Shown here piece after piece: positions 44,326 through 53,871 of a DNA stretch of 64,000 bases (positions are counted from its first letter, which is position 1; each line of letters begins with the position of its first letter). Under the pieces are notes generated by a model. That model worked only from the letters and a program-made list of their open reading frames with translations, made no database searches and had not been told where the DNA came from. Source of the DNA: Ectobacillus funiculus (GTDB lineage Bacteria > Bacillota > Bacilli > Bacillales > Bacillaceae_G); assembly GCF_042429435.1 (NCBI RefSeq), contig NZ_JBHMAF010000017.1; one strand, written 5' to 3'. The position numbers and the translations under genes are program-made.

Positions 44326-44901
44326 TTATGGCTTAAGAACAACTTTAATACAATCATCTGTTCTTGTATCAAAGACTTCATATCCATGCTTCGCTTCGCT
44401 AAGAGGCAGGATATGTGTCACAACATCACCAATATCCACTTTCCCCTCCGTTATCAAATTATACAGATGCGGCATATACGGAATCACCGGTGCCTGTCCT
44501 GTTCTGAGGTTGACGTTACGCTGGAATATGTCTCCGAGTGGAAACGCATTGTATCGGCCGCCATACACGCCTGTTATTTGAATTGTTCCTGCTTTCCGTA
44601 CTGCTTGGGTAGCAATCACAATCCCTCCCATCGCTCCACCTTGCAGCTTAAGCCCTGTTGCCAAAAATTCAAGCGGCGTCATCTTTCCGCTCATCCCGGA
44701 ACAATCAATGACTACATCTGCGCCCCCATCTGTCATATCCCTTAAATATTCTCCAACGTTTTCCTCTTCTTCAAAGTTAACGGTCTCTACTTTATTTGTT
44801 CGTTTCGCATGCTTTAAACGATAATCAATATAGTCAACCGCAATAACTCGTTTCGCTCCCTGTGTACATAGAAGGTCCAAGCTTAATATGCCTACGCTCA
44901 A
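44326..44901 (-). pseudogene. Zinc-dependent alcohol/formaldehyde dehydrogenase, N-terminally truncated
   Basis: 191 codons cover only the cofactor-binding and C-terminal parts: GAKRVIAVDYIDYRLKHAKRTNKVETVNFEEEENVGEYLRDMTDGGADVVIDCSGM, then TPLEFLATGLKL...TGVYGGRYNAFPLGDIFQRNVNLRTGQAPVIPYMPHLYNLI. Full members are about 380-390 aa with an N-terminal Zn-catalytic domain, which is missing. The frame begins at a TTG next to an unrelated terminator, and GxGPVG of the Rossmann loop is broken. A non-functional remnant. Confidence 0.85.
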
Positions 44902-44910
44902 TATTAGAGA

Positions 44911-44944
44911 AGACCAATACCCTTATAAAGGGCTGGTCTTTTTT
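44911..44944 (+). terminator. Terminator-like hairpin at the truncation point
   Basis: AGACCA..CCCTT pairs with AAGGG.TGGTCT, followed by TTTTTT. It marks the breakpoint of the truncated dehydrogenase. Confidence 0.75.
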
Positions 44945-44949
44945 ACATT

Positions 44950-45026
44950 TTAAGAACAAAGTATAAGGGCAACTACGTCTCTGTCTTCACCCAAGGGCTG
45001 GGCTCGCCAATCGACGAGTTTTTTAT
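44950..45026 (-). repeat. Dispersed repeat, copy 16 (reverse, left part only)
   Basis: Reverse-complement left half, from TAAAAAACTCGTCGATTGGCG to the TATACTTTGTTCTTAAAAT segment; the right hairpin is absent. Confidence 0.82.
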
Positions 45027-45108
45027 TCTTTATGAGCAATCCTGATTTGTATAAAACGTTAATTTACGTTATCTTAAAGACATAATTCTATTTAAAGGTG
45101 TGTTTCAT

Positions 45109-45816
45109 TTGCGGATTAATAAGTATATTAGTGAGTCTGGCATTACTTCTCGGCGGGAGGCCGACAAGTGGATTACGAGTAAAAGAGTAACAATTAATGG
45201 AGTTGTTGCAGAACTAGGAAGCCAGGTTGAGCCTGGCGATGATGTGCGTGTTGACAATAAACCGATTGTCACTCAGCAGCAGCATGTCTATATCGCGCTA
45301 AACAAACCCGTCGGCATCACAAGTACAACCGAACGACATGTGAAAGGCAATATTGTTGACTTCGTCAATCATCCGTTGCGCATTTTTCACATTGGCCGGC
45401 TCGATAAGGAATCAGAAGGTTTAATTCTCCTCACCAATGATGGTGACATTGTGAATGAAATCCTGCGAGCAGAAAATAAACATGAAAAGGAGTATATCGT
45501 AACGGTAGACCGCCCTATCACTCCTTCCTTCGTAAAAGCAATGGAAGAAGGTGTCGAGATTTTAGATACGGTAACACTGCCTTGTAAGGTAACAAAGATG
45601 TCCAAATATGTATTTAAAATCATTTTAACCCAAGGCTTAAACCGTCAAATTCGCCGTATGTGTGCAGCGCTCGACTACAAGGTTCGCAAGCTGCAGCGTG
45701 TTCGCATTATGAACATTCACTTAGGCAGTCTTCCTATCGGACAATGGAGAGATTTAACCAAAAATGAATTGGATCAGTTGTTTAAGGAATTACGTTATAA
45801 ACCGAAGCAAAGGTAA
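45109..45816 (+). CDS. rluF: 23S rRNA pseudouridine(2604) synthase RluF-like
   Basis: 235 aa from TTG 45109; AAAGGTG lies 8 nt upstream. N-terminal S4 domain (LRINKYISESGITSRREADKWITSKRVTINGVVAELGSQVEPGDDV). RsuA/RluB/E/F catalytic domain with IGRLDKESEGLILLTNDG, catalytic Asp in RLD, and GLNRQIRRMC. It converts a uridine of 23S rRNA to pseudouridine. The RluF call over RluB rests on length and overall sequence. Monocistronic, strong terminator after it. Confidence 0.88.
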   Translation: MRINKYISESGITSRREADKWITSKRVTINGVVAELGSQVEPGDDVRVDNKPIVTQQQHVYIALNKPVGITSTTERHVKGNIVDFVNHPLRIFHIGRLDKESEGLILLTNDGDIVNEILRAENKHEKEYIVTVDRPITPSFVKAMEEGVEILDTVTLPCKVTKMSKYVFKIILTQGLNRQIRRMCAALDYKVRKLQRVRIMNIHLGSLPIGQWRDLTKNELDQLFKELRYKPKQR

Positions 45817-45837
45817 AATAGATTCCCAAGAGTTAAA

Positions 45838-45889
45838 AGGAAGAACCTACAAAGCATATGATGTGCCTTCTAGGTTCGTCCTTTTTTAA
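45838..45889 (+). terminator. Terminator after rluF
   Basis: AAGGAAGAACCTA pairs with TAGGTTCGTCCTT, then T run. The interval 45890-46149 contains no recognisable gene. Confidence 0.8.
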
Positions 45890-46149
45890 TGTTTTATAGT
45901 ACCTGCCGTCAAAGCAGTAGCCAGTTTCATAATATGCTCTTACCCTTTAGCAAAAGCCGGAATAGATACATCCCAATTCTTGCTATCACATCATCTGTAA
46001 CTAATTTCAAATGCCTTTTCCTTTTTTATTTGTATTTTGGACGTTTTATCTGATTTTATTCTTTTTAGTGAGAGGAAGACGCATATCCTAAAGAATGAAA
46101 AGAAGAACTTGGATACAAACTATAGAAAATGGTAAAAAGGAGAGTTTAT

Positions 46150-46299
46150 ATGATGAATAAAAAGGGAGTAAAACAAAAAGGAAACTATAATGCACCTGCA
46201 AATCAACAGAAAGAGTCAGATATAATCGCAAGTATTGACGAGATGAAGAAAGAGCATAAGCCAGAGTATGTCAATATTTATTGGGATGAGTGGAGATAA
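46150..46299 (+). CDS. Small charged protein, 49 aa
   Basis: MMNKKGVKQKGNYNAPANQQ, then KESDIIASIDEMKKEHKPEYVNIYWDEWR. AAAAAGGAGAG lies about 7 nt upstream. Basic N-terminus and acidic C-terminus, no hydrophobic helix. Overlapped in another frame by a 60-codon ORF (46268-46450) that might be a frameshifted continuation. A hairpin AGGAGCATACC/GGTATGCTCCT at 46402-46443 could be the terminator. No family recognised. Confidence 0.5.
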   Translation: MMNKKGVKQKGNYNAPANQQKESDIIASIDEMKKEHKPEYVNIYWDEWR

Positions 46300-46572
46300 A
46301 GATCTTAAAGAGCTCAAAGTTCCTCATAAGCAAATATCAACAATTATATCTGATTTACAGATAAATTGGATAAATACTAGAAATAGGTACAACTCAGAAG
46401 AAGGAGCATACCTGTCACGCAGCATAGTAAAGGGGTATGCTCCTAACTGAACAATCTTAGCCAATTCCATTGAGAAGTTCTTAAAGGCTTAGCCCGCTCC
46501 CCGCTCATAACCCATTGCACTGATTGCGTGGCGATCCGCTTCTTTAACTACTAAACCTATCGCGAATTACTC

Positions 46573-47517
46573 CTATGGTCCAACAAAGCTTATCCCATCA
46601 TAAAACAAATAATCTGTATAAATCCCAATCCCCTGCGCCCTATACGCAGCAGCTTCCGCCGGATCATTAATCGTGTGGGCATAGACGAGAATCCCTCTTT
46701 TTTGTAAAGCCGTGCGCATATCATCCTTGAGACGAAAAGGAAACGCAGCAACAGCCGTAATATGGTTACGTGCACTCCAATCCGCCAACTGTTCTGGAGA
46801 TTGGATATTGATATGATGATACAAGGTGTAAATGATATGTTTGAAATCATAGTGCGACTGGATATAGCTAAGCATAGCTGGATCATAAATTTGCGGAATA
46901 ACACGATCCAATATTTTCGGATCTACCTTTTTTGCTGCTTTCACTAAATAAGAAAATGTCTGGTGAACTTGATTTTTATCTCTTTCCTTTGTATCGGTAA
47001 TAACATATAAATCCGGATGCTCCCTCATTACCTGTAAAATGTCTTCCCAAGATGCAGGCTGATATTTGCTATGAATTTTTAGCGACATAAAGGTTTCAAA
47101 CGGAATCGGTCCTGCAACAGGCTGATATGCTTGCCCTAAATATTGATAGTGTCCCGGTGTCCAATCATGGCGGGCTACTAAATGGCCGTCTGATGTCATA
47201 TTTAAATCGATTTCAAACACACGAAACCCTCGTTTATAATTGACGAGAAGCGCATCCAGAGAGTTTGTCACATAGTACCCCTCAATAAAGCCAAGACCAT
47301 GAACAACGACTGGCAAATCATGTAGAATAGACTGCGCAGGCTTTTTACTCACATTGCTTGCCCCTCTCCACGCCGCCGCCCCTTGCGGCACTACAGAAGT
47401 GACGAACCCAGTTGATGACACTTTATGATTGTATACGGCGCTTGCCTTCTCATCTTTCATGGGATTAACTAAAAAAAGGCTAACTAACAGGATCGTGGCT
47501 AGCAGGAAGCTCTTCAT
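46573..47517 (-). CDS. Exported GDPD/PI-PLC-like phosphodiesterase
   Basis: 314 aa from ATG 47517. Signal peptide MKSFLLATILLVSLFLVNPMKDEKASA. The mature part has a GDPD-type TIM barrel: PVVVHGLGFIEGYYVTNSLDALLVNYKRGFRVFEIDLNMTSDGHLVARHDW (general acid/base His and EID metal site) and LYVITDTKE. Probably hydrolyses glycerophosphodiesters or teichoic acid-like polymers outside the cell. The canonical HRG-PENT is replaced by HGLG and NSL, so it is a divergent branch. A partial Fur-like inverted repeat lies upstream (47589-47611). Confidence 0.85.
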   Translation of the reverse strand: MKSFLLATILLVSLFLVNPMKDEKASAVYNHKVSSTGFVTSVVPQGAAAWRGASNVSKKPAQSILHDLPVVVHGLGFIEGYYVTNSLDALLVNYKRGFRVFEIDLNMTSDGHLVARHDWTPGHYQYLGQAYQPVAGPIPFETFMSLKIHSKYQPASWEDILQVMREHPDLYVITDTKERDKNQVHQTFSYLVKAAKKVDPKILDRVIPQIYDPAMLSYIQSHYDFKHIIYTLYHHINIQSPEQLADWSARNHITAVAAFPFRLKDDMRTALQKRGILVYAHTINDPAEAAAYRAQGIGIYTDYLFYDGISFVGP

Positions 47518-47926
47518 ACTCAACCGCACAAGAAAACTTGAACTGCCATGTTTTTCGTAGCAGAATCAACCCTGCGCGACCTCCTTTCCTAATAATGTAA
47601 TCATTATCATGTGAGAAATATGACTTATAACAAAGCCTTCCCTTTTCCTCCATGCTCGATTCCCTCTTCATCACTCCCACTCATGAGAATTATAAATCTT
47701 ATAACAATTAGAACCGTTATCCTGATGATAAAGAGAGATACCATAATTCACCGCATCCAAAAGCCAAACACAAAGGTCATACTAAGAAAAGCGGACAAGG
47801 CCCGCCTTTTATGGCAGTGTAGGGGTGGGCCGGAGTAAAAGGCTTTCTTCCAAAGCGAGCTGACCAATACGGCTAGCACTGCCCAGAATTGCACTTTCCT
47901 ATTCTCTAACAAAAAGGAGGATACAA
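47518..47926. other. Intergenic control region between divergent genes
   Basis: Contains a TGATAATGATTAC..ATTATTAG inverted repeat (47589-47611) that partly matches a Fur box, and a GC-rich segment CGGACAAGGCCCGCC (about 47794-47808) that recurs imperfectly at 30250-30265. No gene. Confidence 0.4.
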
Positions 47927-49204
47927 ATGATTGGAACAGATTTATATGTGGAACAAATTGAGAAAGATGCTGTTCGTTTTACTGATGAATCTCATCTAAA
48001 GCCCTTGATCCAGACCGCGAGTAGCGCCAAATACGTGTTGCTTGGAGAGGCTTCTCATGGAACATCGGAATTTTATACGGTTCGATCCGCTATTACAAAG
48101 CAGCTTATTGAAAAGCACGGTTTTTCCTTTATCGCTGTAGAAGGCGATTGGCCTTCTTGCTATGAAGTGAACCGCTATGTAAAAGGAAATGCACCAGAGT
48201 ATAAAAATGCGATAGAAGCATTACAGGCCTTTAACCGTTGGCCAAGCTGGATGTGGGCAAATGAGGAAATTGTGGGGCTTATAGACTGGCTTTACACCTA
48301 TAATCAAAAGCAAACGACAGAGCATAAAAAAGTCGGATTCTACGGTATGGATGTGTACAGTCTATGGGAATCGATGGAAGCTATAATTCAATACTTAGCA
48401 AAAATTCAATCTCCTGATGTCGAAAAGGCCAAACAAGCATTTGCATGTTTTGAGCCGTTTCATCGAAAAGCAGAAATGTATGGGGTGTCCGCCGCTTTAT
48501 ATGGAGAGAATTGCATGGAAGAAGTCGTAGCGCTGCTGCAGACGATTCAACAAAACAAGCATGCCTATAACAGTGACTCTGAAGCTTCATTAAATATGCA
48601 AATCAATGCGCTCGTAACAGCCAATGCGGAAGCCTATTATCAAGCAATGGTCACTCATGATGATAAATCGTGGAATATTCGGGACCGACATATGGTTGAG
48701 GCTCTTGACTCTATCGGACATTATTATGGTGCAGAGGCAAAAGGAATCGTTTGGGAGCATAACACCCATATCGGGGATGCTCGGGCTACTGATATGGCAA
48801 GACAAGGTCTGGAGAATGTTGGGCAGCTCTCTCGTGAAAAATATGGACAAGAACATATTTACTCTATCGGTTTTGGCACGCATCACGGCACTGTAATTGC
48901 TGCAAGAAGCTGGGGCGATCCGCTCGAGAAAATGATTGTGCCAAAAGCGAAACGAGGCAGCTGGGAAGATACCCTCCATCAAGCTGGCGCTTTTAATAAG
49001 TATATTATGTTTACAGAGGAAAATCGCGAGGTATTCCAGCGCACAATCGGGCACCGCGCTATCGGGGTCGTGTATCATCCTGAAATGGAGCATCTTGGCA
49101 ATTACGTTCCTTCTCGTCTATCGGACAGATACAATGCCTTTATTCACATAGAAGAAACAAATGCTTTGTCTCCATTAAGTATGCAAGAGCTAACTGTCAC
49201 GTAG
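47927..49204 (+). CDS. Erythromycin esterase family protein
   Basis: 425 aa. Motifs in order: YVLLGEASHGTSEFYTVR, FIAVEGDWPSCYEVNRYVKG, VGFYGMDVYSLWESM, IVWEHNTHIGDARATDM, YSIGFGTHHGTVIAA. This matches EreA/EreB-like hydrolases (Bcr135/136 group of bacilli), which use a His/Glu-centred pocket. Macrolide hydrolysis is not assured; most chromosomal members have unknown substrates, possibly succinoglycan-like or other esters. AAAGGAGG before ATG. Its TAG stop aligns with the first bases of repeat copy 17. Confidence 0.9.
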   Translation: MIGTDLYVEQIEKDAVRFTDESHLKPLIQTASSAKYVLLGEASHGTSEFYTVRSAITKQLIEKHGFSFIAVEGDWPSCYEVNRYVKGNAPEYKNAIEALQAFNRWPSWMWANEEIVGLIDWLYTYNQKQTTEHKKVGFYGMDVYSLWESMEAIIQYLAKIQSPDVEKAKQAFACFEPFHRKAEMYGVSAALYGENCMEEVVALLQTIQQNKHAYNSDSEASLNMQINALVTANAEAYYQAMVTHDDKSWNIRDRHMVEALDSIGHYYGAEAKGIVWEHNTHIGDARATDMARQGLENVGQLSREKYGQEHIYSIGFGTHHGTVIAARSWGDPLEKMIVPKAKRGSWEDTLHQAGAFNKYIMFTEENREVFQRTIGHRAIGVVYHPEMEHLGNYVPSRLSDRYNAFIHIEETNALSPLSMQELTVT

Positions 49205-49320
49205 AAAACTCGCCGATTGGCGAAGACAGAGGCGTAGCCCTACTTTATACTGTATTCCTAAAATTTCCGCCGACGTCGAATTCACCTTCCAGCCGGACAT
49301 TTATCCTTTCCTACAGTGGA
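49202..49320 (+). repeat. Dispersed repeat, copy 17, starting at a stop codon
   Basis: Begins at the TAG stop of the esterase gene (TAGAAAACTCGCC). Lacks the GCCCTG..GGGC arm; otherwise complete to CCTACAGTGGA. Confidence 0.88.
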
Positions 49321-49346
49321 ACGAGATATTTTATATACCTTTTACA

Positions 49347-49400
49347 ATAAAAGAGGAAAAGAACAAATCTATACAAGACCTGTTCTTCTCCTCTTTTATC
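49347..49400 (+). terminator. Terminator after the esterase gene and repeat
   Basis: ATAAAAGAGGA..AAGAACA pairs with TGTTCTT..TCCTCTTTTAT. A second hairpin, GAGACTGA/TCAGTCTC with a following TTATCTGCTA/TAGCAGATAA (49568-49613), probably serves zwf on the other strand. Confidence 0.8.
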
Positions 49401-49630
49401 GTTTCGCTTCTGCAGCTATACTCACTTGCATATAATTATTCTAGAACTGCAAAGACGTTTTGATAAATTATTATATGTAATAGCCTCTTAATTTCATAGC
49501 AATTTTAAAACTAGCTTCTGCATGATAGAAAGCAAATGCATTACTATAAAAGGATTGTGAGACTGACACAATAAGCATATCAGTCTCTTTATCTGCTAAA
49601 TAGCAGATAAATGTTAATATTTAAAAAATT

Positions 49631-51088
49631 TTACCACCATTTAAAGCCGTCTTGCTCCAATAGCTCACGAGAAGCCTCTGGTCCCATAGAACCTGCATTA
49701 TATGGATGAAGCGGAACAATATTTTCAGCAAATGCCTCTAGAACAGGCTGTACCCATTTCCAAGATAATTCAACTTCATGCCAGTGCGCAAAGAAGGTTG
49801 CATCGCCGCGAAGAGCATCGAAAATTAATAATTCGTACGCTTCAGGAACCTCATCTAAGTTAGCAGAGAAATCAATTGTAATCGTCTCAAGTTTTCCATC
49901 GTTCAATGGATTTTTACTGTTTAATTGCAAAGAAACACGTGAATCAGGATTTACTTCAATCACCAAAAGATTCGGAGCAGTTTCCTTGTCTTCGTGCGCA
50001 TACAAATCTTTTAGCGGATTTTTGAATTCAATGACGATCTTTGTAGATTTCTCATGCATTCTTTTTCCTGTACGGATATAGAACGGAACATCTTTCCAGA
50101 ACTCATCATCAATCCATAAACGTGCAGCAATGAATGTATCATTTGTGGAAGAAGCTTCGATACCCGGCTCATCCTTATAGCCAACAACCGGTTTTGCTCC
50201 TATTTCGCCAAATGTATATTGACCACGTACAACCTCTGTAATAACATCTTCCTTTGTCAACAGACGAAGCGCATCCATTACTTTTCTCTTTTCATTGCGA
50301 ATATCTGTTGCACTAATCCTCTTTGGCAGCTGCATCGCTGTCATCATCAGCATTTGCATCATATGATTTTGGAACATATCACGAATCGCTCCGGCTTGAT
50401 CGTAGTAACCGGCTCTCGTTTCTACACCAACTGTTTCACTAGCTGTAATTTGAACATTAGCAATGTACTCATTATTCCACAGCGCTTGAAGTATAGGGTT
50501 AGCAAAGCCTAAAGCTTCTAAGTTTTGAACCATTGGCTTTCCAAGATAATGGTCAATGCGATAAATTTCATCTTCTTCAAACGCGCGGCTTAGATTTGCA
50601 TTTAGCTCCCGTGCTGTTTGCAAGTCATGCCCAAATGGCTTTTCGATAATGAGACGCTTCCAGCCTTTTGTAGAGCCCAAACCGCTTGCATAAATATTCG
50701 ATGAAATGATATCAAAGAACTCTGGAGCAACAGATAAATAGAATAGACGGTTCTCTGGGATGTTTAACTCCGCTTCACGCTGCTGGATAACTTCAAGGAG
50801 TTGTTTATATCCCTCTGTATCCCCTACATCTAGAGCGTGGTAGTGAAACGCACGAAGAAACTTCTCCATCTTAGCTGAATCAGCTAATGGACGTCTAGAA
50901 AAGCTCTCTAATGATTGTTCTACAGATGATTGAAATATATCATTAGTCCATTCTCTTCTTCCTAGACCAATCACGGAAAACGAGTCCGGTAACTTGTCGT
51001 CTAAATATAAATTGTACAGGGCTGGATAAATTTTTCGTTTCGCCAGATCCCCCGTTGCCCCAAATAAAACAAAAGTCATAGAATTCAC
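49631..51088 (-). CDS. zwf: Glucose-6-phosphate 1-dehydrogenase, copy 1
   Basis: 485 aa from GTG 51088 (GGAGG 8 nt upstream). NADP-binding FGATGDLAKRKIYPALYNL, active-site EIYRIDHYLGKPMVQNLEALGFAN, FYIRTGKRM and C-terminal YNAGSMGPEASRELLEQDGFKWW. First oxidative pentose-phosphate step, giving 6-phosphogluconolactone and NADPH. Length is normal. A second full zwf lies 0.9 kb away in the opposite direction. No gnd or pgl adjacent. Confidence 0.95.
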   Translation of the reverse strand: MNSMTFVLFGATGDLAKRKIYPALYNLYLDDKLPDSFSVIGLGRREWTNDIFQSSVEQSLESFSRRPLADSAKMEKFLRAFHYHALDVGDTEGYKQLLEVIQQREAELNIPENRLFYLSVAPEFFDIISSNIYASGLGSTKGWKRLIIEKPFGHDLQTARELNANLSRAFEEDEIYRIDHYLGKPMVQNLEALGFANPILQALWNNEYIANVQITASETVGVETRAGYYDQAGAIRDMFQNHMMQMLMMTAMQLPKRISATDIRNEKRKVMDALRLLTKEDVITEVVRGQYTFGEIGAKPVVGYKDEPGIEASSTNDTFIAARLWIDDEFWKDVPFYIRTGKRMHEKSTKIVIEFKNPLKDLYAHEDKETAPNLLVIEVNPDSRVSLQLNSKNPLNDGKLETITIDFSANLDEVPEAYELLIFDALRGDATFFAHWHEVELSWKWVQPVLEAFAENIVPLHPYNAGSMGPEASRELLEQDGFKWW

Positions 51089-51295
51089 GCTTCATTCCTC
51101 CACTATTTGCATCGATCGTTCGTCCGCATGATACGCGACAAACTTCTTCATTATGATGATAAAATATGATGATAAAATCATTTTAAAACATAATACCACA
51201 TTATGGCTGGTTTTTCTTGTTTCTGACAAGATTCCCCTCAATAAAAATGCCGTTTTTTCTTACCTTGTACCTTGCTTCAACTGTTTCAATGATTA

Positions 51296-51490
51296 CTACC
51301 CGCTTTGCTCTAATCGAAAAATCTTATTCTGAGACTTAGTCAATTTTGATGCATCGTTATTGTTGCCATCCTGCAGAGTGATACTCACTTCACTTAACCG
51401 CGTATAACCACAGCGGGGACAGATAGTATCGCTAGCAATAGCTAAGCATCTTTCGCAAATTTTCCGATGACCCTTTTTCACATGTACCAT
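51296..51490 (-). CDS. Small putative zinc-ribbon protein, 64 aa
   Basis: MVHVKKGHRKICERCLAIAS continues DTICPRCGYTRLSEVSITLQDGNNNDASKLTKSQNKIFRLEQSG. Two CxxC pairs (CERC, CPRC) 9 residues apart suit a zinc ribbon. GAGGAAGG before the start. It sits between the two zwf genes, on the strand of copy 1. Function unknown. Confidence 0.65.
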   Translation of the reverse strand: MVHVKKGHRKICERCLAIASDTICPRCGYTRLSEVSITLQDGNNNDASKLTKSQNKIFRLEQSG

Positions 51491-51811
51491 CAATACCCAT
51501 CCTTCCTCTGTGTTTTGTCCAGGTCAAACTATAGAACCGTCAGGAAATGAACATGCAAGCTAGAAGACTAGCTAGACAAAGTAGTTGTTGCTTATACCCT
51601 CCCTCTGATACAAATCTAATCATACGATGCAGTTCATCCCTCCCCTTATGAAAAAACAATCCCATAAATGTTAGTATAATTTGTGTGACTGAATTTTTAA
51701 AGTATACAGTTTTTTTTATACAGCAGAAAATGAAATGTAAGGGCATACATTTTTGTCAAAAAACATTTCAACCTCCAAACAGCAATATTTATGGAAATAA
51801 TTACATATAAA

Positions 51812-51862
51812 AAAAGGGGAGCATTCCTCTTCGGCATCATTCTACAGACTGCTCTCACCCCA
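51812..51862 (-). terminator. Minus-strand terminator-like hairpin upstream of zwf copy 2
   Basis: GGGG..AGCA pairs with TGCTCCCC and is followed on the minus strand by TTTTTTT. No minus-strand gene is visible before it, so it could end a short antisense RNA or be a relic. Confidence 0.45.
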
Positions 51863-51943
51863 AATTCTTAACAAATTCACAAAATAAAATTGATCCAATC
51901 GCTTGCAATACAAGAAAAAAATAACATTTAATGGAAATGTGTG

Positions 51944-51973
51944 TTACATCTTAAATTTACGGGATACTATAAT
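51944..51973 (+). promoter_or_regulatory. Probable promoter of zwf copy 2
   Basis: TTACAT (51944-51949), 18-bp spacer, TATAAT (51968-51973), 30 bp before the ATG. Confidence 0.6.
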
Positions 51974-52003
51974 AGTGTAAATTAACAAAGGTGAGGATGC
52001 AGA

Positions 52004-53500
52004 ATGACGAACAATAATCATACATATTGCACAATAGTTCTCTTTGGAGCAACAGGCGATTTAGCAAAACGAAAATTATTTCCCTCCATTTATAATCTGT
52101 ATAGAAAAGGGCTGCTCTCTGAGCACTTCGCTGTAGTCGGTGTAGCAAGACGTGAATGGAGCAACGAAGTATTTCGTCAGAACGTGTCTGCCTCCATCAA
52201 AGAAGCAAACATAACCGCAGAAGAGCAGGATCTAGAGAGATTTTTAACTCATTTCCGATACTTGTCGTTGAATGTTACAAATGCTGCGTCTTATCAGGAT
52301 TTAAATGCGCTGCTTTGTAATGTAGAGGAAGAATTCACAATTCCGGGAAATCGAATTTTTTATATGGCTATGGCTCCTGAGTTTTTCGGAACAATTGGTT
52401 CATATCTGAAATCAGAAGGAATTACGAATACAAAAGGCTGGACAAGGCTAATTATTGAAAAACCATTTGGCCGGGATCTAGAATCCGCCCAAAAATTAAA
52501 TGATGAAATTCGCCACGCATTTGAAGAAGATGAAATTTATCGCATTGATCATTATCTAGGAAAAGAAATGGTGCAAAATATCGGCGTTATTCGTTTTGCC
52601 AATGCTCTCTTTGAATCACTGTGGAATAACCGGCGCATTGCTAATGTTCAGATTACCTCTAGCGAATCTCTAGGCGTGGAAGACCGCGGCGGCTATTATG
52701 ATACCTCGGGGGCACTGCGGGATATGGTACAAAATCATATGCTGCAAATGGTTGCATTGCTTGCGATGGAACCTCCGATTCGTTTAGCTACAGAAGAGGT
52801 ACGAAGCGAAAAAATTAAAGCATTGCGTTCTCTTCGCCCCATGACAGCCGAAGAAGTTGACCAATATTTTGTACGCGGACAATACGGCCCGGGAATAGTC
52901 AGTGGGAAAGAGGTTCCGGGTTATCGCAGCGAGGAGAAAGTCAACCCAAATTCGAAAACAGAAACATTCGTTGCCGGAAAGCTGTTGATTGATAATCATC
53001 GTTGGGCTGGGGTTCCTATTTATATTCGAACAGGAAAACGAATGAAGGAGAAATCAACTGAAATTGTTGTTCAATTTAAGGATCTGCCGATGAACTTATA
53101 CAATAAATTCGAGGAGCAGCTCCATCCAAACCTCCTTATTATTCACATTCAACCGGACGAGGGCATCTCAATTGTTTTAAACGGAAAACGAATTGGTGCT
53201 TCTGAAGAAACAATACCAGTAAAGCTAGATTACTGTAATAACTGCGAGGATGGAATCAATACACCAGAAGCATACGAAAAGCTTCTATATGATGCAATCC
53301 AAGGAGATGCAACAAACTTTACACACTGGGATGAAGTCGCTCTATCCTGGAAATTTGTTGATATCATTTCTAAAACATGGGAAACGTCTTCAGTCAGCTT
53401 TCCTAACTATGAATCCGGCTCAATGGGGCCGAAAGCTGCTGATGAACTGCTGGAAAAGGATGGTTTCTCTTGGTGGCCTGTTTCAAAAAGCAGTAAGTAA
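52004..53500 (+). CDS. zwf: Glucose-6-phosphate 1-dehydrogenase, copy 2
   Basis: 498 aa. FGATGDLAKRKLFPSIYNL, EIYRIDHYLGKEMVQNIGVIRFAN, IYIRTGKRM and YESGSMGPKAADELLEKDGFSWW are all present, so it looks active. It is clearly homologous to copy 1 along the whole length but diverged, so an old paralog or a transferred version rather than a recent duplication. AAGGTGAGG before ATG. May differ in NADP/NAD preference or growth-phase expression. Confidence 0.95.
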   Translation: MTNNNHTYCTIVLFGATGDLAKRKLFPSIYNLYRKGLLSEHFAVVGVARREWSNEVFRQNVSASIKEANITAEEQDLERFLTHFRYLSLNVTNAASYQDLNALLCNVEEEFTIPGNRIFYMAMAPEFFGTIGSYLKSEGITNTKGWTRLIIEKPFGRDLESAQKLNDEIRHAFEEDEIYRIDHYLGKEMVQNIGVIRFANALFESLWNNRRIANVQITSSESLGVEDRGGYYDTSGALRDMVQNHMLQMVALLAMEPPIRLATEEVRSEKIKALRSLRPMTAEEVDQYFVRGQYGPGIVSGKEVPGYRSEEKVNPNSKTETFVAGKLLIDNHRWAGVPIYIRTGKRMKEKSTEIVVQFKDLPMNLYNKFEEQLHPNLLIIHIQPDEGISIVLNGKRIGASEETIPVKLDYCNNCEDGINTPEAYEKLLYDAIQGDATNFTHWDEVALSWKFVDIISKTWETSSVSFPNYESGSMGPKAADELLEKDGFSWWPVSKSSK

Positions 53501-53518
53501 AGAAGTCCAACTATAAAA

Positions 53519-53554
53519 ACGAGGTTTGGCTCTATAGTCAAACCTCGCTTTTTA
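53519..53554 (+). terminator. Terminator after zwf copy 2
   Basis: ACGAGGTTTG pairs with CAAACCTCGC/T, then TTTTT. Confidence 0.85.
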
Positions 53555-53571
53555 TTTCTAATCTTTTGACT

Positions 53572-53871
53572 TTAGTGACGATGACTTCCTTTGGATGAAT
53601 TCGTAATTACCATCTCTTCCCTCGGAACGTAAAAATATTGAATCCACACGCCATCTAAAAATTCATCTCGTGTATCAAGCAACACATCAATATCCTTATC
53701 GGTTTTCACAATTTCGTCATGCTCTGTTGGTGTATCTAATTTTATATCATAATGAGCATGGTCTCCGTGCAGCTGTGTAACATATACACGAACCATTTTC
53801 CCTTCTGCTTCTTCACTTTCAAGCATTTTTTTCAATACTTTAGCAGCATTTCGGTTAATTTTACATTTCAT
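53572..53871 (-). CDS. HesB/YneR family protein
   Basis: 99 aa from ATG 53871 (GAGGAGC upstream). KINRNAAKVLKKMLESEEAEGKMVRVYVTQLHGDHAHYDIKLDTPTEHDEIVKTDKDIDVLLDTRDEFLDGVWIQYFYVPREEMVITN is the HesB-like fold. The three Cys of IscA/SufA that bind Fe-S are absent, as in YneR, so it is not an ordinary Fe-S carrier. Function unknown. Confidence 0.82.
   Translation of the reverse strand: MKCKINRNAAKVLKKMLESEEAEGKMVRVYVTQLHGDHAHYDIKLDTPTEHDEIVKTDKDIDVLLDTRDEFLDGVWIQYFYVPREEMVITNSSKGSHRH

Noticed and set aside
47589..47611. Fur box upstream of the GDPD-like gene
   Set aside because: Only a partial match to the 7-1-7 motif and no iron-related neighbour; not listed as a site on its own.
51540..51746. 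68-codon minus-strand ORF between the zwf genes
   Set aside because: No start signal and random-looking composition.
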